DNA from: Endotrypanum monterogeii
Taxonomy: Eukaryota > Euglenozoa > Kinetoplastea > Trypanosomatida > Trypanosomatidae
Direction of reading: 5' to 3'
Length of the DNA stretch: 64,000 nucleotides
Assembly: GCA_000333855.2 (NCBI GenBank)
Contig: CM007332.1
Location: 1 to 64,000 of the forward strand
Shown: positions 38,813-49,220 of the stretch, piece by piece
How the letters are laid out: each line of letters begins with the position of its first letter
How positions within the stretch are numbered: position 1 is the first letter of the stretch
Program-made: the position numbers and the translations under genes
The notes under the pieces: model-generated
The model's database searches: none
Told to the model about the DNA's origin: nothing
Seen by the model: only the letters and a program-made list of their open reading frames with translations

Positions 38813-39411
38813 ATTATATTGGTGACCCCCCCTCATTCCCCCCCTCCCTCATTCCCTCTCCTTTTTGATTTCTTCCTTCAGATCACTTTGTTTCACATGC
38901 AGTTGAGCGAGTATTCTCATCGGCTGTGCACGCTAACTCTAATGTCCCTCCCTCCCTACACACCCGCAGATCAAACAACAGCAGCAGCACCCCCCCCCCC
39001 CAAAAAAAAAAACCTTGCCAGAGGTGACGTGATGCCTGAAGCCCTGCATTGACAGATACTGCCTCCACGGATGAGGCCGATTATATGGTACGGAGATGCA
39101 GTTTTGGCACTTGGAGAAGAATAGTGCGGTTGACAGTGTTCTTCTGTCGAGGAGATGTTGTTTGATGAGGGTTGTTTTGCTGTATTCTATTGTGCGTGTG
39201 CTGTCCCCGTCATTCTCTACAGCCTGGTTACTTCGGGCCACTGACTCGCGCGCCTGGCGCACTGTTTCCCACCACAGAAATGTGATGCGAGCATTTAAAT
39301 CTCTGCCTTTTTTTCTCCTCCTCGTGAAGCTTGCTCAGCTCGAAGTCAATACGATTCGTCGCAGATCCGTTTCCTGTCGCCCCCCCCCCCCACCCACACA
39401 CACAAAGCATA

Positions 39412-39444
39412 TAAATAAATATATATATATATATATATATATAT
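39412..39444. repeat. (AT)n microsatellite
   Basis: AT units follow a C-run and CA units. Confidence 0.85.
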
Positions 39445-39605
39445 GATATTTTTCTCCGTACTATTAGTTCATACATAAAGATAAGTTTGTGGTGTGGCCA
39501 CGAGGAGTGCACAAGTTTCCAGAGCCGCTTTCCTTGTTCCTTGTATATTTTTATCCCCCCCCCCCAGAGGGACAACGTATATTCCGTCTCTCTGGTCGAC
39601 AAGAT

Positions 39606-41009
39606 ATGGCCTACGGGATTCTGGTGCTCTGCACCGTCGTCCTCTATGCCCCCCACATCGTCTTATGTGGAATGGGGATCCGGTGGCAACCCATGCTGTT
39701 TGTAGTGAGCCTGCTCTCATCACTCATCGCATTCCTGCCGCTTGTGGTGACAGGGGCGGTATTTCAGGTCCTGCACTGTCTCGGTGTTGCGGATGCTGCC
39801 GTGGCTACATCGGCGGTGATGATTCACTTCATTCTTCAGAATGCGGTTCGAGTCGGTGTGCTGCACGCCTGCTTATGTTTACAGCGACTGGGGTGGGAGC
39901 ATGGCTGTCTTCTGGTTCGCAGCCGATTTCCCTTGGTTCCCCTGAGTATCGCCGTTGGCGCTGGCTTCGCGGCGACCTCTGTTCTCGTGAGTGGCGGTGC
40001 GCTTCTCGCAGAGGCGTGGGCTGTCGCGGGTAGTTTGGCAGGCAGCAAAAGCATCTCTTCCTCCTTCCGCAGTGAGTCTGCGCGGGGGGCTGACGTGTTT
40101 GCACACAGCGAAGGGTGCGCGGGGCTTCCTCGGTTTGTGCTGGCGTGCTTTCAGCAGACCTTCTTCACCTGTGGGCAAGTGGCGTGGACCGTGATGGTGG
40201 GCCAGGCGTATGCTGCCCTCTGGCCTCAGGACGCAGGGAAGGACTCGATATCAAAGAGTGCAGCCTCATCGACATCATTACAAGGCGTTCTCTTGTTCGC
40301 CGAGGCCTCCGCAGAGGGCGCGGGAGGGGACACCGTATCGATGCCACAGGTGGCGAGGCTTGATGTGGAGGATGTACGACTGGTGGTTACTGAGCAGTTA
40401 CTAGTGGATGCAGACTTGCAGCAGCCGGCTTTCGGAGGCAGCAGGCCGGACACGATGGCTTGCAGCGAAACAAAAGCGTGCTCGTGTTCGGCTGCGGTGT
40501 CGATGTCGCGTGAGGACGCGGAGGCAAAAAAGGGCGTCGCCCGCAGTGGCGCACGTTTTGCGAGCGATGATGCTGGCGCTGACACAGGATCAGCTTCAAC
40601 GCCTTCTAGAGTCCAAATCGAAAGGTCTACTACTGCCTCAGAGAGTGCGGAAATTGTATCGCCACCGTCGTCCTTATCTGACATTGCTGGCTGGATTGTG
40701 GGGGATTCGGTTTTCGCTCAGCGACTGCCCACCGCAGCCATCACTGGCGCTGCAGCGCTGGCTCTACATGGGTCTTTTGTATTGCTGCCTCTGACCGCGA
40801 TGAATACAAATACTGACCCTGCGCACAAAACAGCAACGAGTTCAGAAGGCAGTGAAATGGGTGTGTGCTTCGCTAGTGTGCTTCTGCAGTGCGTTGTGAC
40901 GATCGTGTCGGTGGTATGGGGATTGTGGATTGTGCAGTTCGAGCGTTACCCCTCAGCATACATGCTCCTTCCTCTATCGGCTTCTGGGGATGTGCCTCGA
41001 GGTTCGTGA
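39606..41009 (+). CDS. Seven-helix membrane protein, APH-1-like candidate
   Basis: This 467-residue protein has seven hydrophobic segments at about residues 2-22, 30-54, 67-92, 110-142, 175-202, 376-398 and 420-443. A soluble Ser/Ala/Asp-rich insert of about 170 residues separates helices 5 and 6. Seven helices with this spacing match APH-1, the scaffold subunit of gamma-secretase. Helix 3 (HFILQNAVRVGVLHACL) resembles the APH-1 segment with LLQEVFRFAYY. Helix 4 has Gly/Ala spacing like the APH-1 GxxxG stretch. Helix 6 carries a His (388) followed by LLP, as in APH-1, while the conserved His of helix 5 appears as Gln191. The large insert is unlike animal APH-1. I take APH-1 as a hypothesis; the membrane topology is clear. 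ATG 39606 is the first after AG 39566-39567. Confidence 0.75.
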   Translation: MAYGILVLCTVVLYAPHIVLCGMGIRWQPMLFVVSLLSSLIAFLPLVVTGAVFQVLHCLGVADAAVATSAVMIHFILQNAVRVGVLHACLCLQRLGWEHGCLLVRSRFPLVPLSIAVGAGFAATSVLVSGGALLAEAWAVAGSLAGSKSISSSFRSESARGADVFAHSEGCAGLPRFVLACFQQTFFTCGQVAWTVMVGQAYAALWPQDAGKDSISKSAASSTSLQGVLLFAEASAEGAGGDTVSMPQVARLDVEDVRLVVTEQLLVDADLQQPAFGGSRPDTMACSETKACSCSAAVSMSREDAEAKKGVARSGARFASDDAGADTGSASTPSRVQIERSTTASESAEIVSPPSSLSDIAGWIVGDSVFAQRLPTAAITGAAALALHGSFVLLPLTAMNTNTDPAHKTATSSEGSEMGVCFASVLLQCVVTIVSVVWGLWIVQFERYPSAYMLLPLSASGDVPRGS

Positions 41010-42480
41010 CAGTTGTTGACAGTGTAGTTTTCTATGTTTACATACCTGTCCATGTCGACAGTGAGTTTCTTGAGCGTAGTTTGGATGCGGTGGAGCGGCT
41101 GCCTTTGTGCTCGCCCACTCCCGCTCCCTCGTCTCCCTCCACCCTTACACCGTCGCAACCACCTAAAATGTTTTTTCCTGCTTTGCTCCGATTTTCTCGA
41201 CTCCAGATTCGTGCGATATTTTATTGAACCTAATTTTGTAGAGATGTCCTCCTCTGTGGAGCTCTACGCTGTGCATGTCTGGAGAAAAAAAAAAATGATG
41301 CCTCGAAGCGGCTTTGGCTCCATGGAGAGAAGGGGGGAGAGGGAGCTTCTTGATGAGTGGTGCGCGTGCTTCTATTCAGACTGCGCGTGGCATAGCGCGC
41401 GGTGGGCATTGGCACGCTGAGGAGGTCTACCAGAGAAGTTTTCTTCCCGTGTGCTTTGGATGTTGCCACTTGTCCCCCCCCCTTCTATGCCCCCCACGCG
41501 TGTGGCTCATGCTTGTTGATTAACGATGCTTTATATATATATATATATATATATTTGCCTCATCTCCCACTTGCATGGATACCTTCCTTTCCTTTCTCTT
41601 TCGCTGGCCACGTTCTCTTTCCGTTGTGCTGGCACACGATTAATTCGAAGTTGTGCTGGAGGCTCGTGCGTGCGGTACCACACTAAAGGCGTGTGGACGT
41701 TACGAACGCTGCAAGCGCTTTATCCTCCCCCCCTCCACACACAACACTCACGCGACACGACAATATCGACTGCCCGAGAGCTGTAAAGCAGCACTCTCTT
41801 GCAGGGTCAAGCAGAAGTCCTGTGGGTCACATAGGCACTCAACGCCAACTCCGCTTATCGGCACCGTTTTATCGGTGGGAATAGTCTGCCTCTCTAATTT
41901 TATTTGTTTTTTTTTTTGTTGCTACTTGCTTGCCTATGTGGACCTACGTACATTTTCTTCGTCCTCTTCTTCCACAACAACGCGAATCGCCTACCCTAGT
42001 CCTTTCCTTTTTTTTTTTCGTCGCTGATTCACCGTTTTTTCCCTTTTTTATCGCTTTGTTAGCCCAGCGGCTGCCATCTAAGCACGGCAGTCGCTGTGTC
42101 GGTATATCACGCAGACTCTGTGTGGCTGCACACTGTGTGCACCTCTTCAGTGATATCCCCCCCCCAAAAAAAAATCATTCCCAAATTAAAACAAACAAAA
42201 AAAATCGATTCGCACGTCTCTCTCATCTACTTAAAGCATAGGAGAGGGACATTCTAAAATCTCTATCGAGATCAAAGCGAAGAGTTTTCCAGACGCCGAG
42301 CGCGGCGACCACGTGCAGCAGGAATTGACCTACAGGCGACCTGTATTCATCTGCTGCCGCCGCAGATTGGTGCAGAGCTGACTGATTGATCCTGTACTGA
42401 TTTCCGTTCGTTTTCGGAGTCTAGAGCTGCATGGGTTGTGAGGGGGTGGGGTGGGGGTGGGGGTGAAGGAAGGTGCCTTG
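41010..42480 (+). other. Long intergenic region (1.5 kb)
   Basis: It contains (AT)n at 41532-41554, T-runs near 41907-41918 and 42009-42018, and G-runs just before the next start. I see no convincing gene. Confidence 0.6.
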
Positions 42481-45400
42481 ATGAGTGACCACGTGAAGGA
42501 GGGCACCGTGCCCGGGGTGCAGATGGAGGGCATGGCACCCTCAGCTGTGATACAGTCTGTGCCGAAGTGTCTGATCAACAGATGCAGCAGCTCTACTGCT
42601 GCCAACGACCGCGCTGGCTCTGCCTCCGCTGGTCAGCCACACAGGTCGGTTGTGTCTTCACCAGGTCCCTATAGGGACCCATGCGCGGCCGTTCCGCCGA
42701 TGCTAACCAACTCCGAGCCAGTTGCACACCGCAAAGACTTGAGGAGGTCACATACACCTCGTGGGGGCTCGTTTTGGGGAGGGCAAAGGACCGCTGTGGT
42801 GCTCAAAAAAAAACCGACTCAGCCCCTCACAGCCGCAGCTCAGACGTCGGGCAACGGCACAGTCGTGGGGGACGGAGTCGTATGCTCGACCAGCAGGTCG
42901 ATCGCGGATTCATCTGTGCGGAATGGGGATGCGCGTAACAAGTCTACTGTTACTGGAAGGAGCATCACTCACCTCACCTCCCTCCGCCGCTCCAGCGATC
43001 CAAGTGCGTCCTCAGCAACGACCGTGGGATCGGTTGCCTCGACTTCGGCCCTCGTGGAGAAGGACCGCGTGTTGTGTGTCGAGCTTGCGGATGGGCTTCC
43101 ACAAGATTCCTCACACGTGAGTTCCGCTGTCTATGGTGAGCGTCTTGATTTGCGCAAGCGGGGGCTAGTGGCGCTGCCCTGTCTTCATGCGCGCGCAGCC
43201 TTTCCACCAACGTTGCCCGACGCGAGAGACCAGACTATGACGTTAAGGTCTGCTCACAGGAGCGGCGATGTCCTCGCAGGGCGTCTCCGCACTCTTAGTT
43301 TTCGCGAGAACGTCATCGAGAGCATCGCTGCATCGCAGACGCTTTGTGGGTCGCCTTTAGAGTGTTACACAAACGTGTCAACGCTTGACCTCACTCATAA
43401 CGCTCTCACATCTATCGCCGGCATCGAGGCCCTGAGATGTCTGCGCTCCCTGCGTCTCGCGTTCAACAGAATCACCTCGCTGGCGCCTCTTTGGGCGTCG
43501 CAGTATGTGGCGGATCTGGACGTGCTTGATGTAAGCTCAAATAATCTGACCGAGCTCATCTCCCCAGAAGACATAAACGTTCTGGGGCAGCACTGTGTTG
43601 AGGCTGTCCCGCACCCCGAGCGGCTGCCCATTCCCACCAGCGACCTGAACAGTGTCGAGGCGCGTGCGTGCAGGGTGATGCAGCTACGCGTTCTGTACGC
43701 GTCCGACAACCGAATTCGTGAAGTGCCGAGTGCAATGTACATATTCAAAAAGTTGACAGATCTGCGTCTGAGGAAAAATTTGATTGACAGTGTGCCAGAA
43801 GGATTCCCAGAGCGCGCGTATCTTCCGCAGCTGTCGCACGTGGATTTGAGCATGAACAAGCTCCCTGCTAGCGTAGCTGGGGCGGTAACGGCACGCATGC
43901 GAGAGGGGGGTGCTGGGCTTTCACCAGTAGACAACACCAAGTGGACTATCGTGCCGCCGCTCTTACATGCAAAAGGCCCTGTGGTCGCTTTCTCTCAGCT
44001 GCACCTCCACACCAGCGACCTCCCGCCTGGTGAGACTGCCATTTGCTCGTCATCTTCCGCATCGATGGCCACGCGGGATGCGGAGAGCGGGACATCCACC
44101 CTAACAAAGGGGGCCGCTGTGGACTGCACCGAGTCTGATGACGGTAGCCAGCGGCCCGTGTTGGATGAAGGCGAGGAGGAAAGCGGGGTGCTTGTGGTGA
44201 GCGAGGATCAGGGATGCCGTGCACAGGGCTCTGCAGGACCGGCTGCGGGTATGGCAGGCCCGAGCGGATGCAGATGCACGCACCTCACCTCGATGGACGA
44301 TGTGGCGAATCCACTTAGCTCTCAGATAAAAGTGCGGTGTGGGTGTGCCGCGAGCAGAGCTCATAGTGCCTGCAGTGGGATGTCCTCAGCCACTCTGCCA
44401 GACGTGACATCAGCCGCTTCTAGCGTGGTGGGTCAGGAAGCACCGCATCAAGATGCTATCCAGCGCGTAGCGGAGAACGCTTACAGTATCGATATTGGTG
44501 ATTGGGCTGCAATGGTGCGGCAGCGCCTTGAGCAGGTGTTGCAGGAGCCACCTGCTGGACAGGCGGGTGACGCACTGGATGCTCAGTCGCCACGGAACAT
44601 GCGCGAGCATCTTCTGAACTTGTCCAACACTCTCGCCTCCCAATGCAGCGGCGGTGCCCCAACGGCGCAACCACGCGATCAGGCCCAATCGGCTACCGTG
44701 TCTCGCATGGCGGCTGCGCTCAACCTTTGTTTACCTTCAGGTTGTCTGGTCTTCTCGGAGGATGCCCAAGGGTGTTGCCCTCTCCTCCTCCTCACCGGCA
44801 TCACCGCTGCGGCAGCCACCGACCAAAGCGGGCTCCTTCTTCACGAAGTCGTGGCGCACCACATTGTCCAGAATTGCCTGCAAACGGCGAAGACTTCCGC
44901 AGGCGGAGAGAGCTCGCCGTTTTCTAAGTCCCGGTCCTCTTGCCAGGCATCGGGGTCAGCCGAATCGCCACAGCAGCAGCTGTGCCAGGGCCGGAGCGCC
45001 GGTGAGTCGGTTGTTCGCTCTGAAGCTTCGGCGACCGACTACTCGAAGGTTGTTAAATCCTCCCTCTTGCGCTCACGCATTCCAGCACGGGGTCGAGGCG
45101 GCGGCGCCCCCCAGCCGCTGAGTTTTTCCTTACCGTTGCAAGTGATTCACGTGATTGATTGCACAGACTCAGTGTCCACAGCCTACAGTACCACGTCGGT
45201 CATGTGGGCATACATCACCTGGCGGCAGCGGTGGGAGTCGGCTGTGTCTCGTCGCCGGTTCGCATGCAGGAATACTTATGTTTGTCAGATTGAGAAGCAA
45301 AATCCCCCAATACCCCCACCACAGCACTTTATTTCTACGATGGCGTCACCAACGGCGGCACTGGATGGGGACCAAGCGCATGCAGTCCTCCATCATGGGA

Positions 45401-46191
45401 AGGCAAGTAACCTTTACCCATTCACTGCGAACTCCCCCGTCCCGCGCGTACTCGAGTGGCGTCGGCTGCAGGACCATAGACCGGCGTCATACTACGCAGT
45501 GCCATTTTCGTGGGAAATACTTTACGATCTGCTCCTGTGCTCATCCCCGTCGCAGCGGCGGGACAGGACTCCTGGTCTACTGCCACTCCTGCATTTGGAA
45601 AGCAGTAGTGTGAGCCACAAGTGTAGCGCACTAGCTCACCTCGTGTGCGCGCAGATTCTTGGTGCTGATTCTGGTGGTCTCGCACAGGGGTCGTCGGTGA
45701 GTGCGTCTCCGTCATTGCAGCTGCTGCGCCGACCCCCATCGGGCACAGATAACTCGACGCTCAGTTGCGGCTCCAGTGGCACACAGACTACTGCTTTGTC
45801 GTCTCATCTAAAAGATGATATCATTATTCGCGCCCTCCAGTGGCGTCGCAGCAGCCAGCAGCTGTCCAGCTGCGTGGAGAGCGAAGCGAGTACTGTCGCA
45901 ACGGAGCAGGTGACGAAGTGTGACATACCGCTGTACAGCTCTGAAGAGGTACTCCAAAGTCAGCAGGCTGCCGTGATCGCACTGAGCTCCCCTGACTCTC
46001 GCCATTTTCACCGGAAACCGCGATTTCACGAGCACAGCGCCCCACCAGCAGTGGCACTGGAGGACACCATCGCGTTTGGTGGGAATGTGTTGGGACAGAC
46101 TCCTCCCAGTCCGGTTCTAGTCATGTCGCCCTCGGAACGACGTTCCTCCACCTCTGAGGACAGCGACAAAGCGTCTCTCAGAACCATGTGA
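42481..46191 (+). CDS. Leucine-rich repeat protein with long disordered regions
   Basis: This is a 1236-residue protein. Residues about 1-260 are disordered (Ser, Thr, Gly, Arg). Residues about 270-465 hold five to six leucine-rich repeats of the SDS22-like type, visible as LRTLSFRENVIESIA, VSTLDLTHNALTSIA, LRSLRLAFNRITSL, LDVLDVSSNNLTEL and LTDLRLRKNLIDSVP. The rest (about 470-1236) is mostly low complexity, rich in Ser, Ala, Gln and Cys, with a more ordered stretch at about 900-1060 containing IHVIDCTDSVSTAY and WRQRWESAV. SDS22-like repeats bind protein phosphatases or flagellar partners; no partner can be named. The frame is open upstream through a G-rich run but only with GTG, so the first ATG is chosen. 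Confidence 0.85.
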   Translation: MSDHVKEGTVPGVQMEGMAPSAVIQSVPKCLINRCSSSTAANDRAGSASAGQPHRSVVSSPGPYRDPCAAVPPMLTNSEPVAHRKDLRRSHTPRGGSFWGGQRTAVVLKKKPTQPLTAAAQTSGNGTVVGDGVVCSTSRSIADSSVRNGDARNKSTVTGRSITHLTSLRRSSDPSASSATTVGSVASTSALVEKDRVLCVELADGLPQDSSHVSSAVYGERLDLRKRGLVALPCLHARAAFPPTLPDARDQTMTLRSAHRSGDVLAGRLRTLSFRENVIESIAASQTLCGSPLECYTNVSTLDLTHNALTSIAGIEALRCLRSLRLAFNRITSLAPLWASQYVADLDVLDVSSNNLTELISPEDINVLGQHCVEAVPHPERLPIPTSDLNSVEARACRVMQLRVLYASDNRIREVPSAMYIFKKLTDLRLRKNLIDSVPEGFPERAYLPQLSHVDLSMNKLPASVAGAVTARMREGGAGLSPVDNTKWTIVPPLLHAKGPVVAFSQLHLHTSDLPPGETAICSSSSASMATRDAESGTSTLTKGAAVDCTESDDGSQRPVLDEGEEESGVLVVSEDQGCRAQGSAGPAAGMAGPSGCRCTHLTSMDDVANPLSSQIKVRCGCAASRAHSACSGMSSATLPDVTSAASSVVGQEAPHQDAIQRVAENAYSIDIGDWAAMVRQRLEQVLQEPPAGQAGDALDAQSPRNMREHLLNLSNTLASQCSGGAPTAQPRDQAQSATVSRMAAALNLCLPSGCLVFSEDAQGCCPLLLLTGITAAAATDQSGLLLHEVVAHHIVQNCLQTAKTSAGGESSPFSKSRSSCQASGSAESPQQQLCQGRSAGESVVRSEASATDYSKVVKSSLLRSRIPARGRGGGAPQPLSFSLPLQVIHVIDCTDSVSTAYSTTSVMWAYITWRQRWESAVSRRRFACRNTYVCQIEKQNPPIPPPQHFISTMASPTAALDGDQAHAVLHHGKASNLYPFTANSPVPRVLEWRRLQDHRPASYYAVPFSWEILYDLLLCSSPSQRRDRTPGLLPLLHLESSSVSHKCSALAHLVCAQILGADSGGLAQGSSVSASPSLQLLRRPPSGTDNSTLSCGSSGTQTTALSSHLKDDIIIRALQWRRSSQQLSSCVESEASTVATEQVTKCDIPLYSSEEVLQSQQAAVIALSSPDSRHFHRKPRFHEHSAPPAVALEDTIAFGGNVLGQTPPSPVLVMSPSERRSSTSEDSDKASLRTM

Positions 46192-46294
46192 AGGCGAGAC
46201 GGGGGCTACGACCCACCGATACGACATTGTGCGGTCGCAACAGTTAAGCAACCGACACACACAGGGGGAGTGGACAGCAGCTGCTTCGTAAGTT

Positions 46295-46341
<47 letters not shown>

Positions 46342-46712
46342 CGTTCCTCCTCCCTCTCCAAACACCTCTTTAACAACAACAAAATGAAAGAAAAAAGAGT
46401 GACGGTGGTGTGGGATGATCACATCAATTTTAATACGACAACGTTCGGCGTGGGAATGGTGGACACAAGTAACGTGTTGTCTGTGCCCCCCCCCCCCCTT
46501 CACACACACACACCTCACAGTTATTGCAACTGGCCCTCCAATTTCTCACTGCGAGCAGACTTAGCCTTTCATGTGTACTGTGTCGGCTGTGAGTTGCGCT
46601 CCTGCGCTGTACCCTACATGAACACTTTTTCTTGCGTCTGGATCCCCCCACCTCTTCATTTTCCTTCTCCCCCATCGAGCACTTCGGCTCAGTTGTGCTT
46701 GTGGGGTTGGCC
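46192..46712 (+). other. Intergenic region with (GT)n
   Basis: It contains (GT)n at 46294-46338 and a C-run at 46487-46498. A 115-codon ATG frame (46384-46731) crosses the C-run and the acceptor and overlaps the next gene in another frame, so it is not called. The acceptor AG is at 46691-46692. Confidence 0.6.
46294..46338. repeat. (GT)n microsatellite
   Basis: About 20 GT units. Confidence 0.92.
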
Positions 46713-48047
46713 ATGCCAACATCATCTGTGATATATCCCCCAGCGGGTGTGAACAATATTAGCGGCTGTCATGGCGCGGTGGTCAAGCCCTCCCGTGAAC
46801 TGGCAGCGCGCGTCATACAGACCTGGGTGCGCAGACACTGGGATCGACGATACGCACATCGCTTGCTCTTATTGCTTCACGTGATGGCGGCTTCCCGTGC
46901 CCCTGGTCATCGACTCAGCGAGGGGAGCATGTGTCAGTTGGTCTCCCCAACCGAAGGACCGACTGCGCTCTCCTCGTCTTACACCACCCGTGATATGGCC
47001 CCCGATACGGATGACTACTTTGGAAGAATGTACGAGACTGTAGTGAAGTACGAGTCGGCTCTGCAACTCGAGAACTACACGCGTCGACTGCTCGCAGATG
47101 AGTTTTGTGCCAGCAGTGAAGTCGCCCGAGGGGCCTCGCACGCGACACGCCACATACTGCGACAGCAGCACCCGCTCTTACGCCGTGTGTCACTGAGTGC
47201 GGATGCCCTGCACTCGGTGGCTAAGGATTGTTCTCGAGCTCGGCACAACTCCATTTCCGCCACCACTGTGACCCTGGAAAAGCTGCGCTCGTATCTGACT
47301 CCAGAACTCTTCTCATGGTGGCGCGCGGGGCAGCGGTCTCCCTCCGCCTGCGTACCTTATGCCGCACCTACACCCCCACCCATCCACAACGCAGCGAGGG
47401 ATTTCGGATTGAACCATCCTTTGCCGCTGTGTACCAATCCAGGTGGCGCCCGCATGGATGAGGTTCTCGAGAGCGGAGGGTTAGAGGCGGTGTGGATGGA
47501 GGTGGGGGGTGATGAGATAGATGACGAGACTGCTATGAACGTAGCGTACACCACAGAGAGGGATGCCGTAAAGAAGGACGCATTTCTCACCGCGCAGAGG
47601 ACCACGTTGGCTGGATGCCCTGATCCATTCGCCACGCGCGATGGCGATGGCGCGGCGGGTGTGCTGCGGGAGGATGCGTCTTCGACATGTTTACCGGAGG
47701 GAGATGACATCCATCTAGTGGTTCAGCCTGTTCTCGGCGGCGTTGCACGCAGGCGGTTCAGTGACATGCATCATCCCTTGGCGAAGCGCCCCACAACGGT
47801 AGAGGAAGTTATTCATCTACGCGAAGGGACTACGGAGGCTCCAATGTGTGCTGTTTGTGAACTCTGCGGTGTTGTGGCGAACTTGCAGAATACCGCTGAC
47901 ACCGTACTGGAGACGCAGGAAGAGGATGAGCTGCACCCCTGCAGTGCGTGCCACGCTCTAGTGCACACATCCTGCGCTTTTCCCTGTGATACTGCCGATA
48001 TCTTCTACTGCAGCCGCTACTGCTCCTCAGGTGGGAACAGGGCGTGA
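46713..48047 (+). CDS. IQ-motif and PHD-like zinc finger protein
   Basis: This is a 444-residue protein. Near the N-terminus an IQ-type calmodulin-binding helix lies at about residues 32-48 (ARVIQTWVRRHWDRRY). The final 65 residues form a PHD-like finger: CELC, then after an acidic linker CSAC, a His four residues on, TSC, and YCSRYC, giving C4-H-C3 order. The last pair is C-x3-C rather than C-x2-C, and the region between the first two pairs is long. The middle is helical and partly disordered, with LRSYLTPELFSWWR near residue 195. Pairing an IQ helix with a C-terminal PHD finger is unusual. PHD fingers read histone tails, but this may be a related RING/PHD-type fold with another role. ATG 46713 is the first after AG 46691-46692. 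Confidence 0.75.
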   Translation: MPTSSVIYPPAGVNNISGCHGAVVKPSRELAARVIQTWVRRHWDRRYAHRLLLLLHVMAASRAPGHRLSEGSMCQLVSPTEGPTALSSSYTTRDMAPDTDDYFGRMYETVVKYESALQLENYTRRLLADEFCASSEVARGASHATRHILRQQHPLLRRVSLSADALHSVAKDCSRARHNSISATTVTLEKLRSYLTPELFSWWRAGQRSPSACVPYAAPTPPPIHNAARDFGLNHPLPLCTNPGGARMDEVLESGGLEAVWMEVGGDEIDDETAMNVAYTTERDAVKKDAFLTAQRTTLAGCPDPFATRDGDGAAGVLREDASSTCLPEGDDIHLVVQPVLGGVARRRFSDMHHPLAKRPTTVEEVIHLREGTTEAPMCAVCELCGVVANLQNTADTVLETQEEDELHPCSACHALVHTSCAFPCDTADIFYCSRYCSSGGNRA

Positions 48048-48217
48048 GCAACAGGTCTGTACCAAGTGCTGAGCTTGGGAAGGATGGGGGCGGGGCAGTG
48101 ATGAGTTCCCTGGGTGAGCCAGTGAACTTCTCTGCCTCCGTTTGCTCTCCTTTTCTAAAATAATTATTAGCGCCATTGGCCACAGGTGCCTTCCGGAACC
48201 CAAGGTGCACACGCATC

Positions 48218-48218
48218 C

Positions 48219-48264
<46 letters not shown>
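48218..48264. repeat. (AT)n-(GT)n compound microsatellite
   Basis: About ten AT units pass directly into about 13 GT units. Confidence 0.92.
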
Positions 48265-49150
48265 TTATGTACATAGTTACTGCCGAACAAACGTGCCGTC
48301 GCCACAGAGAGAGAGAGATCGACACGCCTGCAGCGTTTCTGCTGAAGCGAAAGGTGGTGAAAGAAAGAATAAGTGCCACTTCACTGGGAAGCTGAAGCGA
48401 ATATGCGACGCGCCCGCAGCTCTGTGATCAAAGGCTCTGTACACCCTCCCCCGCTCTCCCTCCTCCTTTTTTCTCTCCGCATGCTTCTTGAGCAGCAGGC
48501 GGCAGGTGCGCATGCGGTATAGCGGAGCTATGTCTCTGTAGCAATGAATGCGGGTGGTCGCTGGCGTAGCCCTTCTTGTTATGTCTCAAGCGTCAATCCT
48601 CAGCATTCGCCCACACACATCACTGCAGGGCCTCTTTCTTGTTGGCATAGACGAATTGGATGAAGTGAAGTGTGGGAGGGGAAGGAGATTGAGGTGCGGT
48701 GCGGTGGTGGTGGCAGACTATCTCCTACAGTGAGTTCATTCAAGAAGTGCGACGTTGTCTGATCTCCGTATGCGTTGCGCATGTGCCAGGTTTTCACTCC
48801 TCTGCTCATTCCTCTTTCTTCCCTTCTCCCTTATTGTTTTCTCGCGTGGCGGGTGCGTGTGCATGCTCGACCCCTCGAGAAGGTGTGTGTACGCCAGGTC
48901 TCCTCTACATCGTTGCACTTGTCAAGGGGCTCGAACGTGCGGCTGAGCGGGGTGCGTTGCACCAGCGAGATGTGAGTTGAGAGGGATTAATCTACACTAT
49001 TGGACGGAAGGAAAAAGAGTTGTCGTAGATCAATCCCATTCACGACCCCTGCATAGACACACACACACACACACACACACGTGGTCCCGTGTTGTCCATA
49101 TCCCATAGACAAGACTAACACTGGCACCGCTGTCCCAGACCCCTGATAAT

Positions 49151-49181
49151 CTTTTTCCTTTCCATTCGAGCCTCCCTTCAG
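49151..49181 (+). promoter_or_regulatory. Spliced-leader acceptor of the ORC3-like gene
   Basis: A pyrimidine-rich tract ends in CCCTTCAG, with AG at 49180-49181. The first ATG after it is 49221, giving a 5' UTR of about 39 bases. Confidence 0.65.
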
Positions 49182-49220
49182 TCATTGGCCGAGAGACGGT
49201 GACCACTATACCGAAGAATC

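Larger units (their letters stand above)
37334..39605 (+). other. Long intergenic region (2.3 kb)
   Basis: It includes (GT)n at 38376-38412, an (AT)n-(TTA)n compound tract at 38759-38812, C and A runs near 38991-39011, and an (AT)n tract at 39412-39444. A 187-codon ATG frame at 37436-37999 crosses a T-run and an internal acceptor-like site and shows no family features, so I do not call it. Confidence 0.6.
48048..49220 (+). other. Intergenic region
   Basis: It contains an (AT)n-(GT)n compound tract at 48218-48264, (CA)n at 49060-49081 and T-rich patches. A 61-codon frame at 48548-48733 is hydrophobic at the start but lacks other support. Confidence 0.55.

Noticed and set aside
46384..46731. 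115-codon ATG frame before the IQ/PHD gene
   Set aside because: It crosses a C-run and the splice acceptor and overlaps the next gene in another frame.
48548..48733. 61-codon frame with a hydrophobic start
   Set aside because: An out-of-frame ATG lies three bases upstream and no convincing acceptor or conserved feature is seen.
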